A stretch of DNA of 12,692 bases from Clostridiales bacterium (GTDB lineage Bacteria; Bacillota; Clostridia; Oscillospirales; Oscillospiraceae). Below are positions 1 to 7,591 of this stretch, piece by piece; the first letter of the stretch is position 1; the number at the start of each line of letters is the position of its first letter. Below the pieces are notes generated by a model, which was not told the origin of the DNA, made no database searches, and was given only the letters and a program-made list of their open reading frames with translations. The stretch spans positions 5,662 to 18,353 of the forward strand of contig DPHR01000074.1 in the NCBI GenBank assembly GCA_003522945.1, written 5' to 3'. A program made the position numbers and the translations under genes.

Positions 1-519
1 CTCGGCGGCATCGCCAAGGGCTATGCGGCAGGACGCGTCCGGACAATTTTAAGGGAAGCGGGCGTCACGTCCGCGATCATTTCCCTTGGCGGCAATGTTG
101 CCGCTGTGGGGAAGAAGCCGGACGGCAGCGCGTGGACGGTCGGCCTGCAGGACCCGGACAGGCCGGAGGCATATTTCGGCACGGTTTCCATTGAAGACGC
201 CTGCGTCGTCACCTCCGGCGCGTATCAGCGGTATTTTGAGGAAAACGGCGTCTGCTATCACCATATTTTAGACCCGCATACCGGCTGCCCCGCCGAAAGC
301 GGAGTGAAATCCGTCAGCGTCGTTGCGCAGGACGATACGCTGGCCGATGCGCTGTCGACGGCGCTGTTCGTCATGGGACTGGACGCGGGCGCGGAGCTTT
401 GGAACAGCAGCGGCCTTTCGTTTGAGGCCGTATTCGTAACGGATGACAACACGGTCTGGATCACCCCCGGCCTTGCCGGGCGCTACCGGTCCGACCGGCC
501 CTATCAGATACTGGAATGA
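1..519 (+). CDS. apbE: FAD:protein FMN transferase ApbE, 3' part (5' end outside window)
   Basis: The reading frame is open from base 1, giving the last 172 residues of a protein whose family is usually about 300-350 long, so the N-terminal half including any lipoprotein signal is not seen. ApbE transfers FMN from FAD to a Thr/Ser of target proteins outside the cytoplasmic membrane. Visible family motifs are LGGIAKGYA at the very start (the C-terminal part of the DLGGIAKG motif), SLGGNV (about residues 28-33), TSGAYQRYF (71-79), HILDPHTG (88-95), and ADALSTALFVMG (115-126), whose Asp116 and Thr120 match the Mg2+-binding positions known for the family. It is the first visible gene of the rnf operon and its stop overlaps the next start (ATGA at 516-519). 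The obvious substrates are RnfD and RnfG encoded downstream. The operon promoter must lie upstream of the window. Confidence 0.95.
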   Translation, partial: LGGIAKGYAAGRVRTILREAGVTSAIISLGGNVAAVGKKPDGSAWTVGLQDPDRPEAYFGTVSIEDACVVTSGAYQRYFEENGVCYHHILDPHTGCPAESGVKSVSVVAQDDTLADALSTALFVMGLDAGAELWNSSGLSFEAVFVTDDNTVWITPGLAGRYRSDRPYQILE

Positions 520-884
520 AGCAGAAGCATTGGATTTTGACATTTGCGGCAATTATCGCCGTATGCTTGCTTGTGTGGCTGCTGCCGCGCGGAGGCGGGC
601 AGACGGCGCTTGTCTATCAGGACGGAACTTTATTATACATACTTAACCTGCGGCAGGACCGGACGCTGACCGTGACCGGACCGGCGGGCGAGAATATCAT
701 CACGGTAGCAGACGGCGAGGTCTTCATATCCCGCGCGGACTGCCCCGATCAGATCTGCGTGCAGCACGGGCCGCTGCAAAAAACCGGCGGGCCGATCATA
801 TGCCTGCCGAACCGGCTGACGATCGAGTGGGCGCAGAAGGATGCTCAGGTCGACGCGCTCAGCGGAACGGGAGGGCTGCCATGA
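516..884 (+). CDS. Small membrane-anchored NusG domain II protein
   Basis: This 122-residue protein has one N-terminal hydrophobic segment (about residues 6-23, after a KQK start) and a short extracytoplasmic domain. The domain carries the signature seen in NusG-domain-II proteins of Bacillota: DCPDQICVQHGPL followed by GGPIICLPNRL, with cysteines at 76, 81 and 96. These proteins resemble only the second domain of transcription factor NusG and lack the NGN and KOW parts, so a transcription role is not implied. Their function is unknown to me; they often sit near FMN-binding, ApbE and Rnf genes. The start at 516 overlaps the apbE stop by ATGA. No good Shine-Dalgarno precedes it, so it probably depends on re-initiation after apbE. 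Its stop overlaps the next ATG. A role in flavin or thiol chemistry of Rnf assembly is inference from context only. Confidence 0.85.
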   Translation: MKQKHWILTFAAIIAVCLLVWLLPRGGGQTALVYQDGTLLYILNLRQDRTLTVTGPAGENIITVADGEVFISRADCPDQICVQHGPLQKTGGPIICLPNRLTIEWAQKDAQVDALSGTGGLP

Positions 885-1426
885 GGCTGAAAAAGCTTAC
901 GCTCACGGCTGTCCTGACGGCGGCGGCGCTCGTCATATTTGTGCTGGAGAGCCAGCTGCCGCCGCTCACGGCCATTCCCGGCATCAAGCCGGGGCTTTCC
1001 AATATTTTTACGCTCTTCACCATGGAGACGCTCGGCCCCGGCTGGGCCTTCGGGCTGTTTTTCACGCGCGTCACGCTCGGCTGCGTCATCACCGGGCAGG
1101 GTTCCGCGTTTTTGTACAGCTTCGCGGGCGGACTCTGCGCGTATGCGCTGATGCTGCTGCTCAGAAGGAAGCTTAAGGGCAGCACACTCTGGGTCAAGAG
1201 CGTGCTGTGCGCCATGGCGCACAACACCGGACAGCTGGCCGCCGCTGCGGCCATCGCGAAGACCGGCGCGGTATGGAGCTATCTGCCGGTTTTAATACCG
1301 GCTGCGATACTGGCCGGGACGCTGACCGGCCTTTGCACCCAGCTGGTTCTGCACCGGCTGGCAAAGGCGGGGGTTCTCCCGGAAGAAACGAGTCCCAAAA
1401 AGCAAGAGGAGGAAGCAAACGGATGA
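881..1426 (+). CDS. Gx transporter family membrane protein (annotated elsewhere as heptaprenyl diphosphate synthase component I)
   Basis: This is a 181-residue, strongly hydrophobic protein with about five predicted membrane helices. Family-typical stretches are VLESQLPPL (about 24-32), PGIKPGLSNIFTLF (35-48), TGQGSAFLYSFAGGL (73-87) and AMAHNTGQLAAAA (109-121). The family (Pfam Hpre_diP_synt_I) was named after a subunit of a polyprenyl diphosphate synthase, but sequence and topology suggest a small transporter of ECF-S type; the substrate is unknown. The start at 881 overlaps the previous stop (ATGA) and is preceded by GGGAGGG at 869-875. An upstream in-frame ATG at 800 would lie deep inside the previous gene and is unlikely. 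The C-terminus is a charged tail (about 170-181). It sits between the NusG-II gene and rnfC, so it is co-translated with Rnf; transport of a flavin or quinone precursor would fit but is not shown. Confidence 0.85.
   Translation: MRLKKLTLTAVLTAAALVIFVLESQLPPLTAIPGIKPGLSNIFTLFTMETLGPGWAFGLFFTRVTLGCVITGQGSAFLYSFAGGLCAYALMLLLRRKLKGSTLWVKSVLCAMAHNTGQLAAAAAIAKTGAVWSYLPVLIPAAILAGTLTGLCTQLVLHRLAKAGVLPEETSPKKQEEEANG
1407..1412 (+). promoter_or_regulatory. Ribosome binding site fixing the rnfC start
   Basis: AGGAGG lies 10 bases before the ATG at 1423. The rnfC frame is open upstream to an ATG at 1207, but that part overlaps the Gx-transporter gene in another frame and encodes nothing resembling RnfC. 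The Shine-Dalgarno, the ATGA overlap and the family N-terminus (HGVHVP) all select 1423. Confidence 0.85.
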
Positions 1427-2763
1427 AACTGCACATCCACGGCGTACACGTGCCGAACCGCAAGAATACGGCGGAGCTGGCCGCGCTGCGCCTGCCCATC
1501 CCGGAGACGGTCGAAATCCCGATGTCCATGCACATCGGCGCGCCCGCCATCCCGGTCGTAAAGCCCGGCGAAAGCGTCCGGGTCGGGCAGCTGATCGGAA
1601 AGGCGGGCGGGTTCGTCTCCGCGCCCGTCTACGCAAGCGTTTCCGGCACGGTCAAAAAGATTGGCCAGCAGGTTGGCTCCGGCGGGCGGCTCATGCAGAC
1701 CGTCGTCATTGCCGCCGACGGCAAACAGGAGCCTGACCCGGATTTAAAGCCGCCCAAGCTCGACACCATGCAGGATTTTCTGGACGCCGTGCGCGAAAGC
1801 GGCATGGTCGGCCTCGGCGGCGCAGGCTTCCCGACGGTCGTCAAGCTGACCGTTAAGAATCTGGAGCAGGTCAAGGCCGTGATCATCAACGGCGCGGAGT
1901 GCGAGCCGTATATCACCTCGGACACGCGCACGATGCTCGACCGGTCGGAGGAGCTGATGGAGGGCGCGCGTCTCGTGCAGCACTTTTTGCAGGTACGCCG
2001 CGTGATCTTCGCCATTGAGGACAACAAGCCCCGCTGCATCCAGCTGTACCGGAAGCTGACGAAGGACGAGGACGGCATGGAGGTCTGTGCGCTCAAGTCT
2101 TTGTACCCGCAGGGCGGCGAAAAGGTGCTGATCTACAATACCATCGGCGAGATCGTCCCCGAGGGCAAGCTCCCGCTGGATGTGGGCGCAATCGTGCTCA
2201 ACTGCACAACGCTTGCCAACATCGCCCGCTACTGCAAGACCGGTATGCCGCTGGTCGAAAAGTGCATCACGGTTGACGGCTCCGCCGTCGCGAAGCCCAA
2301 GAATGTGATCGTCCCCATCGGCATGAAGCTCGCGGACGTGTTTGAGCAGTCCGGCGGCTTCTGCGCGGAGCCGAAGAAGGTGCTCTACGGCGGCCCGATG
2401 ATGGGCATCGCCGTGCCGGATCTCGACCAGCCGGTCTTAAAAAACACGAATGCAGTCCTCGCCATGACGGAAGCGGACGCCGTCCTGCCGGAACCTACGG
2501 CCTGCATCCGCTGCGGCCGGTGCATCCGCCACTGTCCGCTGCGCCTCATGCCGTCGCATATTGTTGCAGCCTATGAGGCAGGCAATATGGAGCGGCTGGC
2601 CGAGCTGAAGGTCAACCTCTGCATGGAATGCGGCTGCTGCTCGTTCGGCTGCCCGGCGCACAGGCCGCTCGTGCAGACCAATAAGCTCGCAAAGGCGAAG
2701 CTCGCCGCGTGGCGCAAGGCGCAGAGCGAAAAGCTCGATGCAAAGAAGGAGGCCGTCAAATGA
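1423..2763 (+). CDS. rnfC: Rnf electron transport complex subunit RnfC
   Basis: RnfC is the peripheral cytoplasmic subunit that binds NAD(H) and FMN and passes electrons within the Rnf complex. The protein is 446 residues, normal for clostridial RnfC. From the N-terminus: an RnfC barrel-sandwich domain with HIHGVHVP and HIGAPAIPVVKPGE (about 37-50), the flavin/nucleotide-binding motif GMVGLGGAGFPT (127-138), INGAECEPYITSDTR (155-169), and an SLBB-like region (about 250-330). The C-terminal part holds two [4Fe-4S] sites of C-x2-C-x2-C-x3-C type: Cys361/364/367/371 and Cys400/403/406/410. A Lys/Ala-rich tail ends in KEAVK, which encodes the ribosome site for rnfD. The first subunit gene in the order CDGEAB is typical of Clostridia, unlike the ABCDGE order of gammaproteobacteria. 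It overlaps its neighbours by 4 bases on both sides. Confidence 0.97.
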   Translation: MKLHIHGVHVPNRKNTAELAALRLPIPETVEIPMSMHIGAPAIPVVKPGESVRVGQLIGKAGGFVSAPVYASVSGTVKKIGQQVGSGGRLMQTVVIAADGKQEPDPDLKPPKLDTMQDFLDAVRESGMVGLGGAGFPTVVKLTVKNLEQVKAVIINGAECEPYITSDTRTMLDRSEELMEGARLVQHFLQVRRVIFAIEDNKPRCIQLYRKLTKDEDGMEVCALKSLYPQGGEKVLIYNTIGEIVPEGKLPLDVGAIVLNCTTLANIARYCKTGMPLVEKCITVDGSAVAKPKNVIVPIGMKLADVFEQSGGFCAEPKKVLYGGPMMGIAVPDLDQPVLKNTNAVLAMTEADAVLPEPTACIRCGRCIRHCPLRLMPSHIVAAYEAGNMERLAELKVNLCMECGCCSFGCPAHRPLVQTNKLAKAKLAAWRKAQSEKLDAKKEAVK

Positions 2764-3665
2764 AGCTTGTGATCTCCGCTTCCCCGCATATCGATTCCGG
2801 CGCAACGACCCGGAAGATCATGGGCGACGTGCTCATCGCCCTTTGTCCGGCGCTCATTGCAGCCATCGTGATTTTCGGCTGGCGGGCGCTGCTGGTAACG
2901 GCGGTGTGCGCCGCAGCCTGCGTATTTTTCGAGTGGGGCTTTGAATGGCTCTGCCATAAGGAATCCACCATCGGCGATCTGTCCGCCGTGGTGACGGGCG
3001 TCATTCTGGCGTATAACCTGCCGGTGTCCATCCCGCTGTGGCAGGCCGTGTTCGGCTGCCTCGTGTCCATCGTCGCCGTCAAGCAGCTCTTCGGCGGCAT
3101 CGGCAAAAACTTTGCCAACCCCGCGCTGGTGGGCCGCATCGTCCTGTTCCTCTCGTTCTCCAAGACCATGACGGCATGGGTCTTCCCGGACGCCGTTTCG
3201 TCAGCCACGCCGCTGGCGCAGCTGGCGGCAGGGCAGAAGCCGGAGCTTCTGACGCTCCTGCTCGGCAGTCACGGCGGCTGCATCGGCGAGACGTGTGCGC
3301 TGGCGCTGCTGCTCGGCGGGGCGTATCTGCTCGGCCGCGGCGTCATTACCTGGCAGACGCCGGTGTGCTTTGTAGGAACTGTTTTTGTGCTGTCCCTTGT
3401 TCTGGGACAGGATGCGATGCGGCAGGTGCTCTCGGGCGGTCTGCTTCTGGGGGCGTTCTTCATGGCAACCGACTATGTGACCGCCCCGCAGACCTATTGG
3501 GGCCGGGCGCTGTTCGGCATCGGCGCGGGACTGCTCACCTGCCTCATCCGCTTCTACGGCAGCTACGCCGAGGGCGTGTCGTTTGCCATCCTCTTTATGA
3601 ACATTCTCACGCCGTATCTGTCCAGATGGACGCAGAGCAAGCCGCTGGGAGGTGCGAAGGCATGA
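2760..3665 (+). CDS. rnfD: Rnf electron transport complex subunit RnfD
   Basis: RnfD is an integral membrane subunit carrying covalent FMN and is thought to be part of the ion-translocating core. The 301-residue protein has many hydrophobic helices and the family stretches SPHIDSGATTRKIM (8-21), NFANPALVGRI (117-127), DAVSSATPLA (144-153) and MATDYVTAPQT near the C-terminus. The FMN acceptor expected by homology is Thr150. The local motif reads SSAT where the textbook ApbE target reads SGAT; small residues at this place occur in Bacillota RnfD as far as I recall. AAGGAGG at 2746-2752, seven bases before the ATG at 2760, supports this start over an in-frame ATG at 2709 inside rnfC. The stop overlaps the rnfG start. 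Confidence 0.96.
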   Translation: MKLVISASPHIDSGATTRKIMGDVLIALCPALIAAIVIFGWRALLVTAVCAAACVFFEWGFEWLCHKESTIGDLSAVVTGVILAYNLPVSIPLWQAVFGCLVSIVAVKQLFGGIGKNFANPALVGRIVLFLSFSKTMTAWVFPDAVSSATPLAQLAAGQKPELLTLLLGSHGGCIGETCALALLLGGAYLLGRGVITWQTPVCFVGTVFVLSLVLGQDAMRQVLSGGLLLGAFFMATDYVTAPQTYWGRALFGIGAGLLTCLIRFYGSYAEGVSFAILFMNILTPYLSRWTQSKPLGGAKA

Positions 3666-4204
3666 AAAACACGAAAGAAATTCGAAAATCCATCGTCGTT
3701 CTGGTCGTGATCTGCCTGCTCACGTCCGCGGCGCTGGCTGTTGTGAACCACTTTACCGCGCCCGTCTCCAAGGCGAACGCGGAGGCCAGAGCCGAGCAGG
3801 CGCGGCTCGACGCCGTGCCGGACGCGGCTTCGTTTCAGCTGGTCGAGACGACTCTTCCGGAGGAGGTCGTGAGCGCCTATCTCGCGCTGGACGAAGCCGG
3901 AAGCCCCATGAGCTATCTGTTTACCGTCGAGGGCAAGGGCTTCGGCGGCACGATCCAGGTGATGTGCGTCATCGGTACCGACGGATTGATCCGCGTCTGC
4001 CGGACGATGGATGTATCGTCCGAGACGACGACGCTCGGCGGCCAGACGGCCAGCGAGAGCTACACCGGCCAGTATACCGGGCAGGACGCTTCGCTTTCCG
4101 GCGTGAGCGCCATCTCCGGCGCGACCATCACGTCCACGGCCTACCGCATCTGCGTGCAGACTGCGTTTGAAGCGTATGAGCTCGTAAAGGAGGCGCAGAA
4201 ATGA
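3662..4204 (+). CDS. rnfG: Rnf electron transport complex subunit RnfG
   Basis: RnfG is a single-span subunit whose large outer domain carries covalent FMN attached by ApbE. The protein has 180 residues: a basic N-terminus (KNTKEIRKS), one transmembrane helix (about 10-28), then an FMN-binding domain. Within it are GKGFGGTIQVM (91-101), SSETTTLGGQ (119-128, the counterpart of the usual ETPGLG motif) and ISGATITS (151-158), which makes Thr155 the expected flavinylation site. The Asp normally three residues before the SGAT Ser is replaced by Ser149. The start at 3662 overlaps the rnfD stop and has GGGAGG at 3647-3652. The frame is open far upstream to 3038, but that part is antiparallel-free shadow coding over rnfD in another frame and is not RnfG. 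The C-terminal KEAQK carries the rnfE ribosome site. Confidence 0.95.
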   Translation: MKNTKEIRKSIVVLVVICLLTSAALAVVNHFTAPVSKANAEARAEQARLDAVPDAASFQLVETTLPEEVVSAYLALDEAGSPMSYLFTVEGKGFGGTIQVMCVIGTDGLIRVCRTMDVSSETTTLGGQTASESYTGQYTGQDASLSGVSAISGATITSTAYRICVQTAFEAYELVKEAQK

Positions 4205-4875
4205 GTAAATTACAGAATTTCCTGAAGGGCCTGATCAAGGAGAACCCGGTTCTGGTCCTCGTGCTCGGCACGTGCCCGACACTGGCCATCTCCACGTCGG
4301 TCATTGCGGCCTTCGGCATGGGCATTGCAGCGACCGCCGTTCTGATCCTGTCCAACATGGCCATTTCCGCCATCCGCAAAATCGTCCCCGACCCGGTGCG
4401 CATCCCGTGCTACATCGTCGTCATCGCGGGCTTCGTCACGGTCGTCGAGCTGGTCATGGAGGCGTATGCCTTCAGCCTGTATCAGTCTCTGGGCGTGTAT
4501 CTGTCGCTGATCGTCGTCAACTGCATCATCCTCGGCCGGGCCGAGATGTATGCCAGCAAGCACGGCGTTGTGGATTCCGCCATTGACGGCGCGGGCATGG
4601 GCCTCGGCTTCACGCTCGCCATCTGCGCCATGGCCGCCATCCGCGAAACGCTCGGCTGCGGCACGTTCTGCGGCCTGCCCGTGCCGTGGTTCCATGAAAA
4701 CCCCATCGGCATTCTGACCATGGCCCCCGGCGGCTTCTTCGTGTTCGGCTGCATGATTGCGCTCATCAATAAGATCTCCAAGGGCAAGGCCATCAAGAAG
4801 AAGGAATTCGGCTGCGCCGGCTGCCCGGGCTGCGGCAAGGGCGCCTGCGAAGGAAAGGAGGCGGCTGCGAAATGA
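4201..4875 (+). CDS. rnfE: Rnf electron transport complex subunit RnfE, with cysteine-rich C-terminal tail
   Basis: RnfE is a six-helix membrane subunit, homologous to NqrD, that together with RnfA holds a [2Fe-2S] cluster in the middle of the membrane. The 224-residue protein shows the family motifs NPVLVLVLGTCPTLAIS (15-31), QSLGVYLSLIVVNCIILGR (95-113) and DGAGMGLGFTLA (129-140). Cys25 and Cys108 are the expected cluster ligands. After the last helix (about residue 190) comes a basic stretch and a tail with Cys205, 208, 211 and 216 spaced C-x2-C-x2-C-x4-C. By the positive-inside rule this tail is cytoplasmic. It could bind metal or an Fe-S cluster, but that is inference. AAAGGAGG at 4186-4193 supports the start. 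It overlaps rnfG and rnfA by ATGA. Confidence 0.95.
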   Translation: MSKLQNFLKGLIKENPVLVLVLGTCPTLAISTSVIAAFGMGIAATAVLILSNMAISAIRKIVPDPVRIPCYIVVIAGFVTVVELVMEAYAFSLYQSLGVYLSLIVVNCIILGRAEMYASKHGVVDSAIDGAGMGLGFTLAICAMAAIRETLGCGTFCGLPVPWFHENPIGILTMAPGGFFVFGCMIALINKISKGKAIKKKEFGCAGCPGCGKGACEGKEAAAK

Positions 4876-5465
4876 AGACCATGATCCTCGTCATTCTGAC
4901 CGCCGCGATCACGAACAACTATGTGCTCGTCAAGTTCCTCGGCATCTGCCCCTTCCTCGGCGTATCCAAGAAGCTCGATCAGGCGACCGGTATGTCGCTG
5001 GCCGTTATCTTCGTCGAGGTGCTGGCCACCGCCGTTACCTGGCCGATCTATCATTTCCTGCTCGCGGGCAAGGTAGACTTTACCTATATGGAGACGGTCG
5101 TCTTCATTCTGGTCATTGCGGCCCTTGTCCAGCTGGTCGAGATCGTTCTCAAGCGCTATGTGCCCGCGCTTCATAAATCCCTCGGCGTCTATCTGCCGCT
5201 CATTACGACGAACTGCGGCGTGCTGGGCGTGACGATGAATGTCATTTCCGACGGCATGAACTACGGCGAGGCGCTTCTGACCGCGCTTGGCTGCGGCCTT
5301 GGCTTCTTCCTCGCGATGGTGCTGTTCTCCGGCGTCCGGTCGCGCGTGGCCGAGGCGGAGCCGCCCAAGAGCTTTGAGGGGCTTCCCATCACGCTCGTCT
5401 CGGCGGCGATCGTATCGCTGTCATTTTTCGGACTGACCGGCATCATCGACCGGCTGTTCGGCTAA
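4872..5465 (+). CDS. rnfA: Rnf electron transport complex subunit RnfA
   Basis: RnfA is the inverted-topology partner of RnfE in the membrane core (NqrE homologue). The protein is 197 residues with about six hydrophobic helices, the normal family size. Key motifs are NNYVLVKFLGICPFLGVSK (15-33) and SLGVYLPLITTNCGVLGV (103-120); Cys26 and Cys115 are the expected ligands that complete the intramembrane [2Fe-2S] site with RnfE. FEGLPITLV (168-176) near the C-terminus is also typical. The start has AAAGGAGG at 4854-4861 inside rnfE. The TAA stop is fused to the rnfB ribosome site. A second, diverged rnfA copy lies at the end of the window on the other strand. Confidence 0.96.
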   Translation: MKTMILVILTAAITNNYVLVKFLGICPFLGVSKKLDQATGMSLAVIFVEVLATAVTWPIYHFLLAGKVDFTYMETVVFILVIAALVQLVEIVLKRYVPALHKSLGVYLPLITTNCGVLGVTMNVISDGMNYGEALLTALGCGLGFFLAMVLFSGVRSRVAEAEPPKSFEGLPITLVSAAIVSLSFFGLTGIIDRLFG

Positions 5466-5470
5466 GGAGG
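5463..5470 (+). promoter_or_regulatory. Fused rnfA stop and rnfB ribosome site
   Basis: TAAGGAGG combines the rnfA stop codon with a full Shine-Dalgarno; the first ATG of rnfB follows after 8 bases at 5479 (a second ATG is at 5482). This is the only rnf junction in the first operon without an ATGA overlap. The same 8-base fusion occurs at the rnfA-rnfB junction of the second cluster. Confidence 0.8.
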
Positions 5471-5478
5471 GCGCGGCT

Positions 5479-6321
5479 ATGATGGAAATTCTGATCCCGA
5501 TTCTGGCCGTGACTGTGATCGGCCTCATCTGCGCGGTCGGCCTCGCCGTGGCGTCGAGCGTCATGGCGGTCAAGGAGGACACGCGCTTTACCGAAATTCG
5601 TGCCTGCCTGCCCGGCGCAAACTGCGGCGCGTGCGGCTACACCGGCTGCGACGGCTATGCAAAGGCCCTGCTGGAGCCGGGCACGAAGACAAACCTCTGC
5701 GTTCCCGGCGCGGATGCAGTCGCGGCGCAGATCGCGGCGCTGCTCGGCGTGGCGGCTGAGGACGTTGTGGAAAAGATCGCGGTTGTGCAGTGCGCAGGCA
5801 CGTGCGAGGCTACGAGCGTCAAGGCTGACTACCGGGGCATCCCCTCCTGCGCGGCCGCGAAGCTGTTCTACGGCGGCAACGGCAGCTGCATCTTCGGCTG
5901 CATGGGCTTCGGCGACTGCGCCAGAGCCTGCCCGAAGGGCGCGATCTCCATGCAGGACGGCATTGCCTGCGTCGATCATACGGAATGCATCGGCTGCGGC
6001 ATCTGCGCGCAGACGTGCCCGCAGAAGATCATCGAGATCGTGCCGGATATCATCCGCACGGAGGTGCTCTGTTCGAGCTATCACAACGGCCCGTACACCA
6101 AAAAGGTCTGCTCCTCCGGCTGCATCGGCTGCCACAAGTGCGAAAAGACCTGCCCGCAGGGCGCCATCACCGTCGACAATTTCCTTGCCCGCATCGACTG
6201 GGACAAGTGTACCGCCTGCGGCGCGTGCGCCAGCGTCTGCCCGACCGGCGCAATGGTCTGCGGCGATTTCTCCGGCGCGTCCAGAGTTCAGCCTCTTAAG
6301 AAAAACTGCGGTGCATCGTAA
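5479..6321 (+). CDS. rnfB: Rnf electron transport complex subunit RnfB (copy 1)
   Basis: RnfB is the iron-sulfur subunit thought to take electrons from reduced ferredoxin. The 280-residue protein starts with one membrane helix (about 5-28). Next is the RnfB-type [4Fe-4S] domain with GANCGACGYTGC (Cys49/52/57/74, plus Cys43). Four further sets follow: Cys137/141/147/151 (C-x3-C-x5-C-x3-C), Cys170/173/176/180, Cys215/218/221/225 and Cys244/247/250/254, so up to five [4Fe-4S] clusters. All four C-terminal sets end in Cys-Pro. It lacks the long alanine-rich tail of copy 2. It is the last gene of the operon, followed after a few bases by a hairpin terminator. The start at 5479 has TAAGGAGG 8 bases upstream; 5482 is a possible alternative one codon later. 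Confidence 0.95.
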   Translation: MMEILIPILAVTVIGLICAVGLAVASSVMAVKEDTRFTEIRACLPGANCGACGYTGCDGYAKALLEPGTKTNLCVPGADAVAAQIAALLGVAAEDVVEKIAVVQCAGTCEATSVKADYRGIPSCAAAKLFYGGNGSCIFGCMGFGDCARACPKGAISMQDGIACVDHTECIGCGICAQTCPQKIIEIVPDIIRTEVLCSSYHNGPYTKKVCSSGCIGCHKCEKTCPQGAITVDNFLARIDWDKCTACGACASVCPTGAMVCGDFSGASRVQPLKKNCGAS

Positions 6322-6326
6322 CCCTC

Positions 6327-6378
6327 TTGACAAACGTAAAGCGCCTGCGGCGAAATGCCGCAGGCGCGTCAATTTTTT
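6327..6378 (+). terminator. Intrinsic terminator between rnfB and dnaJ
   Basis: A perfect 11-base-pair GC-rich stem (6341-6351 with 6357-6367) encloses the loop GAAAT, and a run of six T follows at 6373-6378. TTGAC at 6327-6331 can also pair with GTCAA at 6368-6372 across a bulge. The T-run serves rnfB transcription. On the other strand the same hairpin follows dnaJ by about 20 bases with a weaker TTTACGTTT tail, so it may also stop the heat-shock operon. Confidence 0.85.
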
Positions 6379-6388
6379 ATGGATGGGT

Positions 6389-7531
<1,143 letters not shown>

Positions 7532-7564
7532 ACTATCTCACCTCAGATTCGGTGGGTAACAGCC

Positions 7565-7591
7565 GATAGGGGCGGTCACGCCGCCCCTGTC
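7565..7591 (-). other. dnaK-dnaJ intergenic hairpin
   Basis: An 11-base-pair stem (7565-7575 with 7581-7591, including one G-T wobble) with loop TCACG lies between the dnaK stop and dnaJ. On the transcribed minus strand it is followed by GGCTGTTACC, not by a T-run, so it is not a classical terminator. It may weaken read-through, or protect the 3' end of a processed dnaK message so that dnaJ is made at a lower level. Function is inferred; only the structure is seen. Confidence 0.5.

Noticed and set aside
516..884. Reading the NusG-II protein as a transcription factor
   Set aside because: It has a membrane anchor and only the domain II fold signature; the NGN and KOW domains needed for RNA polymerase binding are absent.
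1207..1422. A 72-codon N-terminal extension of rnfC
   Set aside because: It overlaps the Gx-transporter gene in another frame; RnfC homology and the ribosome site begin at 1423.
3038..3661. A 208-codon N-terminal extension of rnfG
   Set aside because: It lies fully over rnfD in another frame and is Arg-rich nonsense; RnfG homology starts at 3662.
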